A stretch of DNA of 64,000 nt from Moringa oleifera (Eukaryota > Streptophyta > Magnoliopsida > Brassicales > Moringaceae): contig JAJFZO010000747.1 of the NCBI GenBank assembly GCA_021397835.1, forward strand, positions 3,412,501 through 3,476,500, in the 5' to 3' direction. The position numbers and the translations under genes are program-made. How positions within the stretch are numbered: position 1 is the first letter of the stretch; each line of letters starts with the position of its first letter. The notes under the pieces were generated by a model, which did not search any database, was not told the DNA's origin, and saw nothing but the letters and a program-made list of their open reading frames with translations. Below are positions 11,288 to 25,000 of the stretch, one piece after another.

Positions 11288-14200
11288 TCATATTTTGGAC
11301 CGCACTTTCTCTATAAGCTCTCTTCTGAGGATTTTCCCAGAAGCTGACTTTGGGACACTGTTTACAAATGTCACCCGTCGCAACCTTTTATAGGGGGCAA
11401 CCTGCAACCAATGAGAAAGGAAAGAGTATTCAGTTCCTGATTTCAGAAAGAAGAACATAGGCATCTGGCTAACGATCATGGAAGAAACATATGTTGATTG
11501 TGAGAAGTTCAGCAGATTCAAGTCCTTTCTCCAAGCACAAATTGAGAGACAGAAGATCAAAAGTTCGACTTGTTATTTCTAAGTTTTAGAGAATTGAACA
11601 CCGAGAGATACCCGTAAATTTTTTGCAAGCCATAGATCACCAATCCTATCTACTTTGAGTGAATATCTGAGTTACGTTACCTGTTTAGCTATGAAATTCT
11701 GAACTGCTTCTTCAGTCAATGAGCTGTTAGGTGAGCGGACAACAAATGCAATTGGGACTTCACCAGCTTCAGCATCAGGAAAACTACATGGTTGAAATGA
11801 CTTCAGAATTCTCAATGGTGTGTTTATATTGTAGCAATTGAAGTAGAAATAGTTCATAATAAGATGGAGTTTACAACATACGGGATGACAACAGCATCAA
11901 GTATTTCAGAGTGAGAAACAAGGAGTCCTTCAAGCTCTGCAGGTGCCACCTAGTGAAAATTTACAAAGCAGATGAAAAAATGATTCAGTGCCATTACGAA
12001 AGTTCAAGTCAAATTACACAATTTTTAAGTTCAGAATATTGAAGATAACTCAAGCCTAATCCTTACCGAGGGAAAGAAAAGAAAGGGATAATCTACACAA
12101 CTTGAAAGAATGAATGAAGAATCAATAACAGGCCCGTATCAGTTGTTTAACAATCTTGAGAATATCAGGTTTCAACAGGGTCTTCTGTGTCTACTTTGGT
12201 TAAATCTCCCTTAGCACTGACATACCTTGTTATTCAGAAAAAAATAACAGAACATCTTCATGTTTAACCATTTCATTGTAAATAGAGAAACCCAGAGCAG
12301 AAATAAACTTTTGCAGAAATTAATTGAAGAAAGATTGCCAAAAAGATACCTGAAAACCCTTGTATTTAATGAGCTCTTTAATTCGGTCAACAACAAAAAG
12401 GTGTCCGTCCTCATTAAAGTATCCAAGATCCCCTGTGTGTACCCAACCCTTTCTATCAATGGTCAGCTTTGTGGCCTGTGGATTGTTCAAATACCCTGAA
12501 AATGATTTCGAAATGCTACTGTTATGTATCACCAAAGCAAGATAAGAAGCATGCGTTCTTAGTTTCAAAGAGAAAAAGAAATTGACCTTCTCTAGACAGA
12601 AACCACATGTTCAGCTGTCGGCTATCAATATGTGAATACTAAGATTAGGTCACAACCTAGTTATGAATATTAAGAGATAAGAAACAAACAGACAATACCT
12701 AGCATCATGTTAGGTCCACGAACCCATATTTCACCCAACTGATTGGGAGGAAGAGGCTTCTGTGTGTCTTTGCCGACTATTTGGGATTCAATTCCAGAAG
12801 CAAGCACTCCAGCTGAACCAGTATTTCGCTTGCCTACTGTTGGGTTCTCCACTGAAATAATGCCGCAAGTTTCAGTCATACCATAGCCCTGAAAACAGCT
12901 CCTAAATGAGAAGGAAACTTGTCTACTAATAAAAATTCAAGAAATAAATAGAAATATCATTCACACTTTCAATGACAGAAGCCAATAAAGTTAACTCCAC
13001 TGCACTTCCAGAGAATAGTGAGCAGCTAAAGACCTTTAGCATCAGCTCTATTTTCACTCTTGACCCTAATGTCAGTTAGAGTGCCACTAGAAAGTTGTCT
13101 GTTCGTCTCAACTCAATTATATACATCTGCTAAATTAAGATTTAGTCAATTACATCAGAGTTCGATAGATTCTAAGACACTAAGTTCTGTAGAGATTCCA
13201 AGAACACTGAAGCCAAAGTGGAAACCAACAGACAAAACTCACATCAATATCCTGATCACTCTCAGGATGCAAAATAATGCCAAAAAAGAAGCTAAAAACA
13301 ATGAAAAGCCAGCTTAGCTGAGTCAAGAAATTAAACAATTCTGCATAAGTCAAAACAACTGTTACACTTTCTGATTTGTATCCTTTATAGAGCAAAACTC
13401 CAAATCCTCATAGGTCATAATCACACATACCAGACAATTTCAGGGTTGAAATAATAGGTGCAATTAGGAATTCCAGAATGGAAACTACCTGCATAGTCAC
13501 AGCCTGAGTAAAATTCTTTGCACACTCCTCCATCAAATCTTTCCCCAATGGTGCAGCGCCTGATCCAATTTGCTTCAGTGATGAAAGATCATACTTCTTA
13601 ACCGCACTTTGCTTAGCCAGAGCAAGAATAACAGGAGGCACGAGCCATAAATGTGTCACACTATACTTCTCTACATTCCTAAGAAGCAACTCAAAATCAA
13701 ACTTCTTCATTGACACAACCGCGTTGCCAATTTGCAGCTGTGCGTACAAGATAATCGATAATCCGAAGACATGAAACATTGGCAAAACGCACAGAAAAAC
13801 CCGATGCATATCTCCACTAAGTTGTTGATCCATTGTTACCATCAATGATGCCGCGATGAAGTTCTTGTGAGTCAAGATAACGCCTTTGCTAATTCCTGTG
13901 GTACCCGAGGAGTACAAAAGGGCGGCAATATCTGTTTGTTTAACATGAACAACGGGAAAATCTGAAACAGACCCAGATAACTCGATCAAGTCATGAAAAT
14001 GCAAGTTTCTTGCATTTGATTCCGTGCGAGGAACTTGTTTAGATTCTTTAGAACCCAAGAAGACGGTTGGGAGATTGAAGTCCTTAACTTTGTCCCATAA
14101 TTCAGGGACTGTTATGACAAGCTTGGGATTCGAATCCTTGATTTGCTTTGAGAGTTCAGTGACAGTGTAAAGAGGATTAGCTGTGGTAGCTATAGCACCG

Positions 14201-14505
14201 ATAGCGGCGACACTTAGGAAACAGAGAGGGAACTGGATTGAATTAGGGGCAAAGATCAAAACCACGTCTTTTTTCTTGATACCCAAGTTGAGAAATCCAT
14301 GGGAGAGCTTGGCAACTGTACATTTGAACTGAGAGAAAGACAGAGATTCAGATGAATCCGCATCGAAAAGGGCAGGTTTATCAGGGTAAGAAGAAGCGTT
14401 CCTGAAGAGAAAAGAGACCGCAGAGAGATTCGGGTCTTTAGGAAGTACAAGAGGTGGCCTCAACGACCTGAAAATCCCATCTCTGCCATACCCAGATTTC
14501 TCCAT
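11288..14505 (-). CDS. 4CLL7: 4-coumarate--CoA ligase-like 7 (acyl-activating enzyme, At4g05160 type)
   Basis: An AMP-forming acyl-CoA ligase. The Arabidopsis counterpart At4g05160 is described as peroxisomal and active on fatty acids and jasmonate precursors (OPC-6/OPC-8). The exons are 14505-13489, 12888-12699, 12495-12350, 11949-11882, 11783-11681 and 11401-11288. They total 1638 nt (545 aa), with phases consistent and the family length nearly exact (544 aa in Arabidopsis). AMP-binding box [11 protein letters not shown], is in exon 1. Exon 2 opens with GYGMTETCG and contains GEIWVRG. Exon 3 has WVHTGDLGY and [13 protein letters not shown], and the C-terminal catalytic Lys region GKILRREL is in exon 6. 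The protein ends in Arg-Ser-Lys-Ile, a PTS1-like tripeptide (SKI), matching a peroxisomal location. The substrate cannot be read from the sequence. Confidence 0.96.
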
Positions 14506-15399
14506 TATTGACTACCGATAGAGAAGAGAGGAGAAGAGGAGCAGGTAATCAGAAAAAAAATCGGGAAGCCAGGTCAAGTTGGAAACGAAAACATAAAGCG
14601 ATGTGACAAGGAATGTATTATACAAACAACAAGTAGCTTGGAGGTTGCCTCAGCTTGCACGTAGCTTGTTAGTGCCGAAGCTTAGAAGACGTCGACTTCC
14701 CCATACGTCTTGAGAATCTCAAGATCACTGGCCCAGCACTTTTTAGGCAAAAGACCTTCTGCTGGCTTATTAGTTGTTATGGTATTATCTCTTTTTAGTA
14801 ATTATTTATGTGGTCCAGCTATCTCACAGCTACCAGTGCTTATCTATCATAATTTTATTTTTGTATTTATATAAATAATTAAAATTTTAATTTAATGATA
14901 ATTTTTCTAAAATTTCAATTTAAATTTTGATTTTTATAAAATCAATTAGATAATGTTATTTAAAATAAAATTGATATCATTTAAATACATATCAAAATTT
15001 TGTTAAATGTTCATTCTTTATTTTATATGTATATTTTTGAATAAGGAATTTTTTAAATTTAACATGTCAGTTTTTTATTTTTTATTATTTTTGCTTATTT
15101 TTTATTTTCATTAATAATTTATTTGTGATTAATATATAACCAATTAAGTTTTTTCAAATAATTTAGCTTTTTAATTTATAATTTCTGATTGAATAAATAT
15201 TAAAGTTAGCTATAATAATGATTCAAGATTATGTAACAGTAGAATCCTTATCCTTCATTTTTTCTTCTAACTATATAAATCGTTTAATGTATTATCTGTT
15301 TGCATAATTTTTTTTAAGGAAAAAAATCCTTTTTTAATGTAAAATCAATATTTAATTGAAAATAAATTTAAATAATTTTGTTGAACCTATTCAAGTTTA
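14506..15399. other. 4CL-like gene promoter and AT-rich spacer
   Basis: The first 200 bases are the 5' flank of the 4CL-like gene and include a GACGTC palindrome near 14688. From about 14840 the DNA is AT-rich without recognised features, up to the LINE remnant. Confidence 0.4.
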
Positions 15400-17137
15400 T
15401 CCCTCTGTTTCTCTGTTTGCGTGAGGGTTGGGTCCTAGTAATCGAGAGTGTTGAGGGCTGGCTTTCTACAGTCATAGTCCCATTAACGAGCATTATGGAT
15501 CTTGGGATAGAAGATCTGCGGAAAAAGCTTAAGGTTACTGAAGATCAGAAACAGTCAGTAACCGTTGATGATTAATTCTTGGGTTGCAGATCCACAGAAG
15601 CTACCAAAAACTGTTTAATGGGACGATATCTACAGCAACGAATGGTCAACATGGAAGCCATGAAATCAGTTTCTGTGAAATTCTGGAAACGTACTGCGGG
15701 GTTACAGGTGAAGGAAGTGGAGGAAAGAACTTATATTTTCCAGTTTCAGAAATCTGATGAAAAAAGATGAAGTCTTGCTATGCCAACCATGGTCATTCAA
15801 CAAATCATTAATCGTCTTTAAAGAGCTCGAGGGGACCCCACTGGTTGATAACCTAACATTGGACATTTGCCCGTTCTAGGTGCAAATTCACGGCCTCCCG
15901 ATGACTCTCATGAATGTCAAGATTGGTGCGGTGCTAGGAGATCCAAGCTCTGGAAGATGATTTGGCTTTTGACAAATGGGTGAGGGTTAGGGTGCTGATC
16001 AACCTAACAAAACCATTGAGACGATGTAGCCACTGTTCCTTGCCAAACAGACAGTCCACTGTTGTCTTTTTCTGGTATGAAAGGTTGACTGACTTATGCT
16101 GTATACGTGCGATGATCGATGATCTTGAACATGACTGTCCTGAGGCCATCAAAAGGAAGAAGGAAGGAGGTTTGTGTCTGAGTGAATTTGGGGCATGGAT
16201 TCGGCCGGAAGGCCCTTCCTTTTATTCTACTCAATTTCATCCTCCAAGTTAAGGTATTGAGAAATCAAAGGATGCTTCTCCAGTGCCAGAAACGATGGGG
16301 GCTAGTGTTGGACCCACTGGGAACCGGCGATAGCCTAGACCGGAGAACTGTGCACAAGGGCCTAACCGTAAGGATCCACCATTACCGGCTAGTATCATGG
16401 CGGTTACTGAGAAACCAGTGTCTATAGTAATCCTTAATACCGGGGAGAAAAGCATGCTCCATTACGTGCATGACATCCATCCAGGAAGTCATTTCGATAG
16501 TGTAGCGAAAAAAGTGGTTAACTGAAGGCATATAACCTGTAACTCCACCAACGAGTATGAGTATGGGTTCCGCATCTCCCCTGAGGACTCCATGATTTCA
16601 AACGTACCTCTGCATGGTGTTATCGGGTTTGGAACAGAACCTGTCTCTTCCCATGAAACGACCATTGGCAGTGATATTATGATGAATAGTGGCACTAAAT
16701 CTGATACAAAAACGGAAGTGACTGGCATGAGAAAAAGGTCATCCCAATGCCCCGGTGAGTCCCTAGTTCATCGCAGTTGAAGCGAATTAGAAATACTGGC
16801 AAGGACTACACTGCAAGCTTAGCTTCAAAGTCAAAGAAACCATGTATAACCATGTACGGGGAAAATGAAGCCCCATCATTTGAATCGGCGGAGGTTGGAG
16901 ATACGCAGCCCCGCCGGAAATTTTGAATTGGATACTATAGGATTGTCGAGGCTTGGGGGCTCTTCGGACAATTCACGAACTAACCACAATGGTTAGAAAA
17001 TATAGCCCCTAGGTGTTCTTAGTGAAACTAAGAAAAGAAGTTCAGAAATGGAACGGCTACGTGTACAAATGGATTTCCAGTGTTGCTTTGTAGTGGACTG
17101 TTAAGGCAGGTGGCAGTGAGGTTTGGTTGAATACCAG

Positions 17138-17174
<37 letters not shown>

Positions 17175-17990
17175 GATGCAGAAAACAGAGGCAAACAGAG
17201 AGCAGAGACAAACTGTAAAACTGGGAAACCAATTCAGTCTCGTTCCTTAATCCTTACACTATTTATATACAATCTGAACCAATGATAAAATGACACGTAA
17301 GCTCAACTAACGACTTAACTAATTCTAATAGGCGGGGTGGATTAGCATTTCTACGGAAGGCAGATGTAAATGCTGAGGTCTGTTCTTTCTCCAAACACCA
17401 CATCGATATATGGATTCTTGGGGAAGGTCTTGCTCCTCAATGGAGGTTAACTGGGTTTTATAGAAATCCTGTCACCATGGACCACGGGGAATCATGGAGT
17501 CTCGTCCGTTCTCTGCATTCTTAAGCTTCATTGCCTTGCTCTATTCTGGTGACTTTAATGAGATCACTTCGGTTGAGGAGAAGATAGGTGGTAATATAAG
17601 GTCACAAAGCCAAATGAACCAATTTGTAGATGCACTGTGAATCTCAAGAAATGCCTTTCCCGGGCTCAAGGTTTATCTGGTCTCGAGGTACGGGGGACGT
17701 ACTCATTCTCCAAAGACTGGACAAAGGTTTAGAATGAAAGCGAAACAAGCCTTGCTGCTGACAAAGGCCCAGGCATTCCAAAGCCTAAAAGAAGAAAGAA
17801 AAAGGAAGCGGAAAATGCTGGGTCATTGACAAGGCCGACAAAACATCCAAAGCCCAAACGACAAATGGATAAATCCAATAATGCTCTGTCGATTGTAAAT
17901 ACTACATTAGATTAAGAAATAACATGTACAATCTGCATTATTTACTTATTAGCATTGGCTAAGCAAATGTAATATGTTGACCTATGTATG
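15400..17990 (+). mobile_element. degenerate LINE (non-LTR retrotransposon) remnant
   Basis: Broken reading frames of a plant L1-type element. From about 15480 to 15960 is a DUF4283-like ORF1 region. At about 15990-16150 a segment resembles the CCHC zinc-knuckle domain (LTKPLRR, then FWYERL and DCPEAI), but its knuckle cysteines are partly lost. From about 17330 to 17640 is an endonuclease segment in which GDFNEI is read at 17548-17565. Many stops and frameshifts interrupt it, and no reverse transcriptase was found, so it is a 5'-biased, dead fragment. A GA microsatellite (17142-17172) and about 150 bases of unrelated sequence split ORF1 from the endonuclease region. Confidence 0.75.
17142..17172. 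repeat. GA dinucleotide microsatellite
   Basis: An uninterrupted run of about 15 GA units inside the LINE remnant. Confidence 0.9.
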
Positions 17991-18089
17991 AATACAAATC
18001 GTAGGGGTCAAGCTCTACGGTTGAGCAGCCCTAAAAAATTTTCCTTATGCTGAAACATAGCAGCCTCTGCTCCTTACAACGAAAACTTT

Positions 18090-21000
18090 TCTTTCTTGGT
18101 ATCAAAGCCGTTAGACCTGTATCCATGGCTTCTCTTAGAGATACTGATTCCAATAGCGTTGCCACTCGTCAGACAACAAAAAATATACCCTTTAGAACCT
18201 TTTTTTTTTTGGTTCTCTGCTTCACTGATCTTCCAATTTTGCTACAAACTAGACAATTACGTTATTTGAAAAAAATCAAGTACTAGCCCTAGCTAGAGGT
18301 GACAAAATAGAGGGCTTTTTGCTGAGAACAAACATGTGTCCACCATCCCTAATCTACTCAATAGAAGTAAAAGGAAAGATCAAAGAAACTAGCAACCTAA
18401 CCTATCATGAATGTGTTCAACAAGACCAACTGCTAGCCGGCTAGTTAATATCAATCATTTCTATAGACATCCTCACACAAATCAAGATTGACTCTACTGC
18501 TTATGAAATCTGGACAAATATAGAGAAACCATTTAAGACCTAAATGAGGTCCAAATATATGCAATTCAATCAACCCTATATTCTATCAAACTTCTGTAGT
18601 GACTGCCTACTTTCGCCAACTTAAAGGAATAGCGGACAAATCGGCAATGACAAGTAGTCTCATCTTAGACCTGGAGTTCATCACTAACTTAGTCACCCGA
18701 ACAGGTAAGGAATACGATGCAGTATGTATTAATATTTAGTCAAGAAATGAGGAGTCATCTATACAAGAAGTGCTTGCCTTTTTACTATGTCATCAACAAA
18801 GGCTAGACTAATATAACCAAACGATCTTAAGCACTGTTAATCCTACTGTTAATGTAGCTTTTAATAGAATTGGAAAAAATAATACCTCTTGGAGAAACAA
18901 CAACAACAATAATGCTGCCCATTGACTCAACAGAGGTAGAATCAATGCCCGTGGTAGAGACAGAACCAACACTCGACCTACCTGCAAAATTTGCACTGAA
19001 CAAGGTCATACGACTGTCGATTACTGGTACAGGTTTGAGGAGTCTTTCCAAAACACAAATAACAACTCAAATGCACATGGTAGTAACTCAAACCAGAGTG
19101 CTTACCTTGGCTACGCTGACTCCATCACTGATCTAAGATGGTATGCTGATAGTGGAATATCAAACTCTGTCATTGCTGAGTTAGACAATTTGTCATTAAA
19201 GTCAAACTATACTGGTAAGTAGAAACTTGTGGTTGAAAATGGTAAGGCATTAAACATCTTTCGTGTAGGACATAGCACTTTACCTACATACTTCCTAATG
19301 TCTATTTGCATTTGAAAGATATTCTAAGAGTTCTTGAAATATCAAAAATCTCATAAGCATTTCAAAACTCATTTCAGATAACAATGTCTTTATTACCTTT
19401 AACAAGGATTGTTGTTTTATGAAGGACAAGGCCACCAAGTAACACTACTGAGAGGACAACTTAAAGATGTGCTATATCTTTTTCACACATCAGCCACTAC
19501 TGTCACTGCCAGTGAGTCTCCTTTATATAGCTCAGTAATAAACAAGGCAGCAATCTCAGTCTCTGTTCTTAGGATGAGTCGAGGTTGTCCATCTCACTGT
19601 TTTTCTAATTCCATGTCTTTAGATACTGAGTTATGGCATGGATGCTTAGGTTATCCCTTGGATCATTTGTTTAGGACCTCAAAGAAAACATGTACCGTTT
19701 TTTCCAAAATTAATGTGCAATTCTCTTTCTGCTCAACATGTACCATTGGCAAGAGCCACCACTTACCCTTCACTCTATCAAACATTAAAATCACTTCACA
19801 ATTAGAATTAATTCACATTGATTTGTATGAACCATCTCATGTCATTTCTAGAGGAGGTTACAAATATTATATTCATTTTTTAGATGATTTCACTAGGTTC
19901 ACTTGGATTTATCCACTTAAAGACAAGTTTCAAGCACTTCAAGTCTTTATACATTTCAAGAAACAAGTAGAAAACCTATTAAACACTACCATTAAAATGA
20001 TTCAATGTGATTGAGGGGCAGATCCTTTATTCTATTTTTACAGCAACATGGCATTACAGTAAGGCATCCCTGCCCACACATTCACCAACAAAATGGAAAA
20101 ATGGAAAGAAAATATAGGCATGTGACTGAGGCTTTACTTTACTTAGTCAAGCATCTCTACCATTAGACTTTAGTAGGATACCTTTGATACCATAGCCTGT
20201 CTAATTAATAGACTACTTACTCTTATTTTGTCACACATTTCACCTCTAAAGAAACTTTTTCATCACCCTTTTGACGACTATTTTCTTAGAACCTTCCTTT
20301 GTGCTTGTTTTCTCAACTTACATTCTTAAATAGACACAAAATGGAGTTTAAGTCCACTAAATGTCTTTTTCTAAGGTATAGTTCCTCACGTAAAGGCTAC
20401 AGATGCCTTCATCCTCAGGCCAACTTTATATCACTAGACATGTTATCTTCAATGAAAATGAGTTCCCTTATGCATCCCTCTTCCCTAGCACTAGTGACAC
20501 TTCCTGCATTTTTTCCTCTCTACCTACCTCAATCTTACACTTTTCCCATGATAGTGGCAGCAATGGCACTCAGCATGCTTCCTTTGGTGCTTCTCCTTCT
20601 ACTTCCTCTCCGCCACCCACTTCATCTCCACTGCCATCACCCTCACCTACCCATTCCTCTGTCTTCAGGTCTTCTTCAACCTCTCCCACATCTTCTAACA
20701 GACTTCTCAGCCCCTCCTCTGTTTCTACCACTAGCTACCTATCCTTCTAACTTAATCCATTACCAGCCATCCCATGATCACTAGAGTTAAAGCGGAAATT
20801 TTTGAACCTAAGCTTTTTCTTACCTCCAAAGAAGCTGCTCAGCCCATACCCACCTTAGTTTCTACTGCTCTTGCCAATCCCAACTGGAAAGCTACTATGC
20901 TTATTGAGATTCAAGCCCTCATACAAAAGAAGACGTGGGAGTTTGTACCTCCATCTTCTAACTATAAAATTATTGGCAACAAATGGATGTTCAAAGCTAA

Positions 21001-21480
21001 ATATCGGGCTAATGGCTCCATTGAACGTCACAAAGCTCAACTTGTTGCAAAAGATTCCAGTAAATATGAGGTATTAACTTTTTTCAAAGCTTTAGTTCTG
21101 TTGTCGGACCTTGCACTATCATAATTCTTCTCTCTATTGCTATCTCTAAAGGCTGGCCCATCCTCTAACTTGATGTTCACAATGCCTTCCTTGATGGCAC
21201 TCTCCATGGACCAGTCTGCATGCAGCAGCCTTTAGGCGTCACTGACCCCTTGCACCCACACCATGTCTGTCGCCTCCGCAAGGTCCTATATGGCCTCAAA
21301 CAAGGACCACTTGCCTGGTTCACCAATCTCAAACAACACCTTCTTCATCTTGGTTTCCACCACTTTATGGTTGATCACTCCCTTTTCTTTCACCACACTC
21401 CCCAAAAATATACCTATCTTCTCATGCTGTTGCAGAAGCTTCATGATATGAGCCTCCATTGTTTTATAGGGCTCGTTTAA
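18090..21480 (+). mobile_element. truncated, inactive Ty1/copia retrotransposon
   Basis: A primer-binding site matching the initiator-Met tRNA (TGGTATCAAAGCC, one change from the usual copia site) lies at 18097-18109, and a gag start ATG at 18125 follows. Gag-like segments run to about 18970. A zinc knuckle sits at 18982-19023, but its last Cys reads as Tyr. A GAG-pre-integrase HHCC region (WHGCLGYP near 19640) and an integrase core start (HIDLYEP, LDDFTRF) follow, with a stop at about 20012. Reverse transcriptase blocks run from about 20790 to 21470, with KTWEFVPP, KWMFKAKY and LYGLKQGP. The YVDD block, RNase H and a 3' LTR are missing. Internal stops and frameshifts make it a dead copy. Confidence 0.85.
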
Positions 21481-22078
21481 ATGTTGATCTAATGAATTAA
21501 TGAATGTGGGTTTAATTTTTAAGAAAAAATAACTTGGTATGTAACCAAAATACATATTACAAAAAAAAAAAAAGCTTGAAGAACTCTAATGGAAAAATTT
21601 ACATGTTTTTCTAGAAAATTAATTTCTATACAAATACACTAGTTTGTATTCAAAATGGATTTGAGTTTTAACTAATTAAAAATCAATTGAAAATTTAAAT
21701 TAGACTTTAAATTAAAATTTAAACAATTATATCTGACTTTATAATAATTTAATTTAAAACACATAGAATAATGGCTTTAATTTATCGAAAACAAATAAAA
21801 AGAAAACAAAAATGATTTACTTTACCTTTAAATATTTTTAATTTATCAAATATTTGGTTGTAATATAAGATTTTTATTATATATGTATATAAAAAAAATC
21901 AAACACACCTACGAGAGACACGTGCAAAGACATTGTGAATTAGAACGATTTAAGGCCCAAAACCAATCATCATCTCCAAAGCCGGCCATTGCGTCCTCTC
22001 AGCATCACACTCTGCTGTTTTCGCCAGCAAGGTAATACTCTCTGTGGTGTTTTGTCATAAAAATAAGGAGAAAAAAAG
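21481..22078. other. spacer and glyoxalase I promoter
   Basis: AT-rich spacer between the copia remnant and the glyoxalase I gene. The last 170 bases (from about 21905) are the likely promoter and 5' UTR; they include ACACGTG near 21920 and a GCAAG/GTAATA donor-like site at about 22030 that may start a leader intron. Confidence 0.4.
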
Positions 22079-25000
22079 ATGGCAACTTTTTCAATGACAA
22101 CAACCTTATCTCGTCGTCTCTCTCCTTTGATTCGACTCACTGAGCTCCCCTTTTGTCTACCGTCTTCTTCGGTCTCTTTCTTTAGCTCCCTTGCAAAAGC
22201 AAAGGTTTATTGAGATATCAAATGATATTCCTTGAGATATATATGAAAAATACCATTGAATCATTCTTTAAATCTGTGATTGTGGGTTTTGATTGGTGGG
22301 GTTTTTTTATTTTGCAGAATCCCAGCCGATTCCGGTTGTTCTCAATGGCATCGGAGCCAAAAGAATCCGCTGGCAACAATCCGGGTCTGTCCACAACCCG
22401 CGATGAGGCCACCAAAGGATACATTATGCAGCAAACTGTAAGCTCCCTAGTCCTCAGTGTATTTGTACTTATGAGTATACATGTAAAGAGAAATGCATGT
22501 ATTTTTGTAAGCTCTGTTCTGTATAACATGTAGCTGGAGTTTTTGGTAGCTGATATGAATTATCTGATCTTGATGGCAGATGTTTCGAATTAAGGATCCC
22601 AAAGTTAGTCTTGATTTCTACTCTCGCGTTTTGGGCATGTCGTAAGTCATTTTAACACATGGGTGTTTTCTGTTTCTGTTTTGGTTGCTGCTGTTGCTAA
22701 GTAAGCAAAAGGTTACCTTTCATCCCTTTTAAGTTGTGGTTTGTTAGAGTCTCACATGATATTGTCATGATCCAATATATAAGGTGAGTGCAATCTTCTC
22801 CTAACAAGTCGGGTTTGTTAGAGTGTGTTAGGCCCAATATCCTTTCTAATTAGTTTTCTAGGACAATCCTAGAGATAGGACTGCTCATTCCTTTTATTTA
22901 AATGTGAGTTTTGTCTTAGCCAGTGTTATTAAACTCGAATATTGCGCTAACAGTTGGCAGCTTGTGGTGCCATTTGGTTTATGTAATTTTGACTAGTTTT
23001 CTAGCTTTCTTGCCTGCAATTTTATTGCCAGATCAAGATGGTGTTCTGGAGGGTTTTCTTATGTGCAGTCTCTGTGTTAAATTGGTGATCTGCAAAATAA
23101 AAATCCTACTTGATTTGAGAGCCTCTCATGTAACTGCCTATTTAAATGTTGTTTAATGAATGTAATTACTGAGGGATGGTGTGCTTGCTAGTCATTTGTT
23201 TCTTGCTTCCTTCTTAGCTTTATTGCAATGAAATTTATCATCATTCAGAGGTTTGATTAAATATAGAAAACTGTTTATGGTCATGCTATAGGTTGTAACT
23301 TAAGTTGCTAGTCGATTATTATGAAGATTGGCAATTGTCTTCCCCTTTCTTCTTGAATTTGTCAGGTTACTGAAGAGGTTGGATTTCCCAGAAATGAAGT
23401 TTACCTTGTACTTTTTGGGCTATGAGGTAAAACACATGATATAACATCTGCAAGCACTAAAACTTCATTAGCAGCATTTATAAAAGCTTGCAGACTTTAT
23501 AACAATATTTCAGATTTCTTCTTTCAGAGTGTTTCTCTATTTACCCGTTTAGTAGTCTGTCGACGGCCATATATTCAATTAAAATTTGGGATGTTGAGTA
23601 TGCAGTTTTTGGTTATTACTTTTTAGTGACATCATATCTAGTACAGGATCCAGCATCAGCTCCAACTGACCCGGTTGATAGAACGGTTTGGACCTTTGGA
23701 AAGAAGGCAACTATTGAATTAACACAGTATAAATTGATGCCTTTTTCACGAAGTTATCTTTCTTCACTCCTTACTTTCAGGCATTTGTAACAGTTGATTA
23801 TATTTTACAGTAATTGGGGTACTGAAAGCGACCCTGATTTCAAAGGGTATCACAATGGGAATTCCGAACCTCGTGGATTTGGTATGTAATTCTTCAGCCT
23901 AATGTGAATATGCCAACGTACATGCCATGACATGTTAATATTTGTGGCCTACTAAATAAATGGTTGAACAATTTCACAAATGTGATGGTGGTAAATTTAA
24001 ATTATTATTTCAAGTTGCAGCGTCATGTAGAGAAAATATAGGAACATTTGGAACCAGTAACTTGGTGCCCTGATTTATCAAATTCTTCACCATATTTGAT
24101 TGACCTGATTGTGAAGTTGTATCCAATTTTTCCAAATTTCTCTGTCTTCACTGCTTTAAGAATGTTCAGCTTTGTTTCATGGGAAAACAATATCTTTGAA
24201 GTATTATTTGCAAGATATTTGACAAGGGGCTGTGTAAAGCTTGGGCATGTAGGTTCCTGGTCTGGGTAGTCCTAACTTGTGTTTTGTGTTCGGCTTAGGT
24301 GTTTCGGGTCTGCTATACTGTTCTGTTTTATTTCTCTGCTGATAGTACTGAATGACCCAAACAGGATCAGGCATGCTACGTGTACCTACAGCCTAGTTTA
24401 CCCTGATAGAGTTAATAGTCTAAATGATGAAATTTTGCCTTATATTTTCCCAGTTTCTTACCAGCAATAGTAGCTGTTTGTTGGCTCCTAGATTTCATGG
24501 TGCTCTCTGTATATAATTTCTTATCTTTGTTTTTCTTTTATCTTGTTCTTGGGATGCTTATCAGGATCTATTATGTGTAAGTACAAATGTGCCAACTTCA
24601 TTTTTCAGGGCACATTGGCATCACTGTTGACGATACATACAAGGCGTGTGAGAGATTTGAACGTCTAGGAGTGGAGTTTGTTAAAAAACCTGATGACGGT
24701 AAGAGGCCTTATTTATATCACAGAGTATGAAACTTGATATGATGCCTTTATGATGAGTACTTCATGCTCTTGTTACGGTAAGATCTTTTGGTAAAAATTT
24801 TATCCCAAGGTCTAGTAATTTGCAAGATGAGTCATTATTTCTTGAAAAAGCTTCTCTTGACATTATGCCCTTTTTGGCTGAGAAAAACTGATGTTCACTT
24901 AGTAGTTTCTTCATATTGATATCTTCTCTTATGATGCGACAAACATCTGACAGGTACAGAGAAGAAATTTCTTCTCTTGTACTGTTCTAGTTTTCGTCAC

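Noticed and set aside
13180..13395. Open frame in intron 1 of the 4CL-like gene
   Set aside because: It lies wholly inside an intron fixed by matching exon phases on both sides.
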